Origin: Ruegeria_B marisflavi
GTDB taxonomy: Bacteria > Pseudomonadota > Alphaproteobacteria > Rhodobacterales > Rhodobacteraceae
Direction: 5' to 3'
Length of the DNA stretch: 64,000 nt
NCBI RefSeq assembly: GCF_025673445.1
Contig: NZ_JAOVQN010000005.1
Coordinates: 1 to 64,000, forward strand
Positions 60,385 to 64,000 of the stretch are shown here, one piece after another. Under the pieces are notes generated by a model, which made no database searches, was not told where the DNA came from, and saw nothing but the letters and a program-made list of their open reading frames with translations. Both the position numbers and the translations under genes were made by a program. Within the stretch, counting starts at the first letter, position 1, and each line of letters begins with the position of its first letter.

Positions 60385-62199
60385 GTGCGACCAGATTTTT
60401 TCCCCTCTCTCCGTCAGCTGGCGGCGGGAATCGCCCTTGTTCTGAGTGCGAATTTCGCCACGGCAGAATCACGGCACGCCATAGCTATGTATGGGGACCC
60501 GGATCTACCACCGGATTTTGTGTCTTTGCCCTATGCCAACCCGGACGCCCCCAAGGGCGGGCGGGTTGTCTTTGGCAATACCGGCGGCTTTGACAGCCTC
60601 AATCCTTTTGCGCAGAAGGGCACGGTTCCCTGGCAGATGCAGTTCTGGTCTTACGAGAGCCTGATGGGCCGCAGTTGGGACGAACCGTTCACGCTCTACG
60701 GTCTTTTGGCCGAATCGGTCGAGACGCCGCCGGACCGCTCGTGGGTGGAATTCACCCTGCGCCCCGAGGCCCGATTCTCGGACGGCAGCCCGGTCACGGT
60801 CGAGGATGTGATCTGGTCCTACCGGACCCTGGGCACCGAGGGGCATCTGCGCTATCGCGGGTTCTGGTCGCGTATCGCCTCCATCGAGGCAACCGGCCCG
60901 CGCAGCGTGCGGATGACCTTTGCCGACGATGACCGGGAGCTGGCTATGCTGGCCGGTCTGCGCCCGATCCTGCAAAAAGCACAATGGGAGGGGCGCAACC
61001 TGTCCGACGCTGGCATCCACGACATTCCAGTCGGTACCGGACCTTATGTCGTCTCGGCCTACGAGCCGGGCCGCTACGTGTCGTTCTCGCGTAACCCGGA
61101 CTATTGGGGCCAGAACATCGGCTTTCGGCGCGGCACGATGAACTTTGACGAGATGCGGGTTGATTTCTTCGGCGACCAATCTGTCCTGTTCGAGGCATTC
61201 AAGGCCGGTGAGATCAGCGCGATCCGGGAATTCAACGCCCAGAAATGGGACAGTGTCTATGACTTTCCCGCCGTCCAGCGCGGCGAGGTGATCAAGACCG
61301 AGATCACCCATGGCAAGCCTTCGGGCATGACCGGTTTTGTCATCAACACCCGGCGCGTGCCGTTCGACGACTGGCGCGTGCGCGAGGCACTGCTGCAAGC
61401 GTTCAATTTCGAGTACATCAACGATACCGTCACCGGCGGCGCGATGCCCCGCATCACATCGTATTTTTCCGGCACCGATCTGGCGTTTCGCCCGGGTCCG
61501 GCCACCGGCGCGGTGGCCGATCTGCTGGCGCCCCATGCCGCTGACCTGCCGCCCGGCACGCTCGAGGGTTACGTCCTGCCGGTTGGCGATGGCACCGCAC
61601 GCAACCGAAAGAACCTGCGCAAGGCCGCAACCCTGCTGGCCGATGCCGGGTTCAACGTCGAAGACGGGGTGCTGATGGGGCCGGACGGCGACCGCTTTAC
61701 GTTCCGCTTCCTGATCCGGCAGGGGGACACGGACATGCAAACGGTGATCGACATCTACGCCCGGGCGCTGGAACGCCTGGGCATTCAGGCCACGACCGAG
61801 AAAGTCGACAATGCACAATACACGGCACGGATTGCCGATCTAGACTTCGATCTTACGCCTTTCCGCCGTGACCTGTCCCTGTCTCCCGGCAACGAACAAA
61901 GGCTCTACTGGGGCTCCGCATCCGCCAACCAGCCCGGCACGCGCAACATCATGGGCGCCGATCTGCCCGCGATCGACGCGATGATCGACGCGATGCTGTC
62001 GGCCAGAACGCAGGACGAGTTGACCTCCGCCGTGCGCGCGCTGGACCGTATATTGACCGCCGGACGTTACGTGATCCCGATCTGGAGCTTCGAGGTCGGC
62101 CGGATCGCCCATATCCGGCAGTTGCGGTATCCCGACAACCCGCCGATCTACGGAGATGGCCCGCAATACATGCCCGATGTCTGGTGGTACGAGGAGTAG
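60385..62199 (+). CDS. Extracellular solute-binding protein, family 5 (oligopeptide type)
   Basis: A 604-residue periplasmic binding protein: signal peptide MRPDFFPSLRQLAAGIALVL...ATA, then SRHAIAMYGDPDLPPDFVSLPYANPDAPKGGRV, the region TGPYVVSAYEPGRYVSFSRNPDYWG and the C-terminal YVIPIWSFEVGRIAHI. The YANPDAPKGG opening is typical of the YejA/OppA group. GTG start with AGGA upstream. No permease or ATPase genes are adjacent, so it is an orphan here. Confidence 0.88.
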   Translation: MRPDFFPSLRQLAAGIALVLSANFATAESRHAIAMYGDPDLPPDFVSLPYANPDAPKGGRVVFGNTGGFDSLNPFAQKGTVPWQMQFWSYESLMGRSWDEPFTLYGLLAESVETPPDRSWVEFTLRPEARFSDGSPVTVEDVIWSYRTLGTEGHLRYRGFWSRIASIEATGPRSVRMTFADDDRELAMLAGLRPILQKAQWEGRNLSDAGIHDIPVGTGPYVVSAYEPGRYVSFSRNPDYWGQNIGFRRGTMNFDEMRVDFFGDQSVLFEAFKAGEISAIREFNAQKWDSVYDFPAVQRGEVIKTEITHGKPSGMTGFVINTRRVPFDDWRVREALLQAFNFEYINDTVTGGAMPRITSYFSGTDLAFRPGPATGAVADLLAPHAADLPPGTLEGYVLPVGDGTARNRKNLRKAATLLADAGFNVEDGVLMGPDGDRFTFRFLIRQGDTDMQTVIDIYARALERLGIQATTEKVDNAQYTARIADLDFDLTPFRRDLSLSPGNEQRLYWGSASANQPGTRNIMGADLPAIDAMIDAMLSARTQDELTSAVRALDRILTAGRYVIPIWSFEVGRIAHIRQLRYPDNPPIYGDGPQYMPDVWWYEE

Positions 62200-62332
62200 C
62201 GAGTCACGACCGGGCAGGTGCCCCTAACTTCTGCACTGCGGCATTTTGTCGGGTGCGTGATCAACACTCACATCATTACTGTGCCGACAGGGGGGAGCAT
62301 TTCGCGTCGATGCTCGCAAAGGAATGCTCGCT

Positions 62333-62557
62333 ATGATGACCTGGACAGAGCTTACTCACGACTGGGCCAGTGGATTTGCCCTCGTGAAGTCTCGGTTTCC
62401 CGAACTGGATGAACGGGACATGCCGTTTTTGAAACTAGACCGCGCCCGGTTCGAAGCCTATCTGGCCGACCGCCACAACCTGACGATGGAAGAAGCGCGC
62501 GAGGAATTCGCCGATTTCCTTCATGTCGAGGCGCTGAACCGTGAATGCGAAGGCTGA
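62333..62557 (+). CDS. Hypothetical protein, 74 aa
   Basis: A small acidic helical protein (MMTWTELTHDWASGFALVKSRFPELDERDM, RFEAYLADRHNLTMEEAREEFADFL). No family recognised. AAAGGA lies 9 bases upstream of the ATG at 62333. It has the same strand as the binding-protein gene 133 bases upstream; that gap holds no other gene. Confidence 0.6.
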   Translation: MMTWTELTHDWASGFALVKSRFPELDERDMPFLKLDRARFEAYLADRHNLTMEEAREEFADFLHVEALNRECEG

Positions 62558-62563
62558 AGCAAT

Positions 62564-63187
62564 TCAGGACAGCGAAGTAACCCAAAGGATCGTCGCATCC
62601 TCGTCACTGACTGAAATCACGTTGTGCCCCATCGAGGCGTCGTAATAGGCGCTGTCGCCCCTGCGCATCTCGACGGGCTCATAGAACTCGGTGAACAGGC
62701 GGATAACCCCGGTCAGCACGTACAGAAACTCTTCGCCGTCGTGCCGGACCCATCCGTCGAACTCGTCCATCGACCGGGCGCGCACGCGGGCACGATAGGG
62801 CAGCATCTGTTTCTTGGTAAGCGAGTCGGCCAACAGTTCATGTTCATAGGTCGCGGTCGCATGGGCAGAGCCGTCACCGGACTTGGTCAATGTCATCCGT
62901 CCGTTGATCTGGTCTTTTTGCGGCGGCGTGAACAGCTGCGGCACCGAGATCTGCAAACCGACCGCCAGCTTTTTCAACGCATCGTATGTTGGCGACATCT
63001 GGCCGTTCTCGATCTTGCTGAGCGTCGAGCGGGCCAGCCCGGCCTTGTTCGCGGCCTGTTGCAGTGTCCAGTCGCGCGCCTTGCGCAATTCGCGTACACG
63101 CGCCCCCAGATCCAGAGGCTCGGCCTCGGCCTGGGCGCCGTTGGAACGGGCAATGCGGATCAGGGATTTAGGATCGCGGCTGGTCAT
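62564..63187 (-). CDS. XRE-family regulator with cupin sensor domain
   Basis: A 207-residue regulator with an N-terminal helix-turn-helix (about 27-80: LGARVRELRKARDWTLQQAANKAGLARSTLSKIENGQMSPTYDALKKLA) and a C-terminal cupin (EEFLYVLTGVIRLFTEFYEPVEMRRGDSAYYDASMGH). Cupin-type XRE regulators often sense small molecules. Divergent from the acyl-CoA ligase 60 bases away, so it probably regulates that gene and itself. Confidence 0.88.
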   Translation of the reverse strand: MTSRDPKSLIRIARSNGAQAEAEPLDLGARVRELRKARDWTLQQAANKAGLARSTLSKIENGQMSPTYDALKKLAVGLQISVPQLFTPPQKDQINGRMTLTKSGDGSAHATATYEHELLADSLTKKQMLPYRARVRARSMDEFDGWVRHDGEEFLYVLTGVIRLFTEFYEPVEMRRGDSAYYDASMGHNVISVSDEDATILWVTSLS

Positions 63188-63247
63188 GGTCTCAGTCTAT
63201 AGAACCCGCGTCGCCCGCTTGCAACGGGCGCTGCGGCAGGCTAGCCA

Positions 63248-64000
63248 ATGCGCATGCTGTCGATCTATGATCAAGGGCCGCCGCCGCCCTGCCCCACACC
63301 GTTCAACCTTGCCGCGCATGTCCTGCGCCATGCGGAACGTCTGGCGGATAAAACCGCCCTGTCTGTTCTGTACGAGAACCGCACCGACGACTGGAGTTAT
63401 GCCCGCCTGCGTCAGGCCATTCTGGGCACGGCGACAGGGTTGTTGGCGGCCGGCTTGAAACCCGGTGACCTGATCCTGATGCGGCTGGGCAATACGGTCG
63501 AGTTTCCGGTTGCCTATCTTGGCGCCATTGCGGCCGGGATCGTGCCGGTTCCGACCTCGTCGCAACTGACCGAGCCGGAAACCGCCCGGATGATCGCCGA
63601 GTTGAGCCCCGTCGCCATTCTGCGCGACGCCGGTGTCGCCTGTGCACCGCATCCGAACCAGATCGGGACCGAGGCACTCAATGCCATGCACGGTCTGCCG
63701 CCCGTCGAATTTGCCATGGGCGATCCCGACAGGCTGGCCTATGCGGTCTATACCTCGGGCACCTCGGGCAAACCACGCGCGGTGGCGCATGCGCACCGGG
63801 CAATCTGGGCGCGGCAGATGATGGTCGATGGCTGGTACGGCCTGACCGAGGAGGACCGGCTATGCCACGCGGGTGCGTTCAACTGGACCTATACGCTGGG
63901 CACCGGGCTGATGGACCCCTGGACCATCGGCGCAACCGCGCTGATCCCCGCGCCCGGCACCGATATCGACCGGCTGCCGGATCTCCTGGCCAGACACAGG
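63248..64000 (+). CDS. AMP-dependent acyl-CoA ligase, incomplete at window edge
   Basis: From ATG at 63248 the frame stays open to the last base, about 251 codons. It begins MRMLSIYDQGPPPPCPTPFN and has the adenylate-forming motif VYTSGTSGKPRAVAHAHRA. The motif varies from the usual TSGTTGKPKG. Similar to benzoate-CoA/medium-chain acyl-CoA ligases; the C-terminal domain lies outside the window. Divergent from the XRE-cupin regulator. Confidence 0.82.
   Translation, partial: MRMLSIYDQGPPPPCPTPFNLAAHVLRHAERLADKTALSVLYENRTDDWSYARLRQAILGTATGLLAAGLKPGDLILMRLGNTVEFPVAYLGAIAAGIVPVPTSSQLTEPETARMIAELSPVAILRDAGVACAPHPNQIGTEALNAMHGLPPVEFAMGDPDRLAYAVYTSGTSGKPRAVAHAHRAIWARQMMVDGWYGLTEEDRLCHAGAFNWTYTLGTGLMDPWTIGATALIPAPGTDIDRLPDLLARHR

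Overview
This is a dense, high-GC bacterial chromosome segment from an alphaproteobacterium, most likely a marine roseobacter (Rhodobacterales) close to Ruegeria. The grounds are: an iscR-iscS-sufB...CD...S operon whose IscR lacks the usual three cysteines; cckA with a CtrA-type site in front of it; a GTTC-N7-GTTC SOS box at recA; a RACo/RamA-like corrinoid activator; a zwf-pgl-pgi block; an acyl-CoA ligase resembling DmdB of the DMSP demethylation pathway; and a Usg-family protein. These are inferences from recognised families; no database search was run.

Layout. Positions 0.2-10.2 kb hold one long leftward Fe-S assembly operon: iscR, an IscS-like cysteine desulfurase, sufB, three small proteins, an FkbM-type methyltransferase, a pyruvyl-transferase-like protein, sufC, sufD, two YIP1-type membrane proteins and sufS. 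A perfect 15-bp palindrome overlaps the likely iscR -10 box, and a second TAGAA-N3-TTCTA site lies inside the iscS-like gene in an odd AT-rich patch. Positions 10.4-16.3 kb carry a hydrolase/tandem-HD operon, a glutamine amidotransferase, an SMR pump and typA. Positions 16.3-27.8 kb carry leftward housekeeping genes (alaS, recA, cckA, an RsmB-like methyltransferase, guaB).

Positions 28-32.8 kb hold a CoA-transferase, the corrinoid activator and a methyltransferase, ending at tRNA-Gly(CCC). Immediately after the tRNA is a 1.65-kb, AT-richer insertion bounded by a 14-bp repeat of the tRNA 3' end. Its only gene is ParB-like and is interrupted by two in-frame TAG codons. Positions 34.6-38.5 kb carry the DmdB-like ligase, a thioesterase and an RTX calcium-binding protein gene broken by two single-base deletions.

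Positions 38.5-42.2 kb form the entry to the Entner-Doudoroff/pentose-phosphate routes. Then come a radical SAM protein, a lysozyme-like protein, usg, gyrA, a MAPEG protein, an M32 peptidase, ctaA, a TrmJ-like methyltransferase, a ThiE-like protein, a HupE/UreJ + DUF4198 pair, a GST, a pseudouridine-degradation pair (PfkB kinase and psuG), a patatin, a 3-hydroxybutyrate dehydrogenase, a peptide-binding protein, an XRE-cupin regulator and a truncated acyl-CoA ligase at the right edge. Between the hydroxybutyrate dehydrogenase and the binding protein is a good candidate for an unannotated small RNA of about 76 nt.

No rRNA, CRISPR array, complete prophage or intact transposase was seen. The most noteworthy items are the tRNA-Gly island with its amber-interrupted gene, the internal iron-box-like promoter of the suf operon, the sRNA candidate, and three apparent frameshift sites between 32.7 and 38.2 kb.
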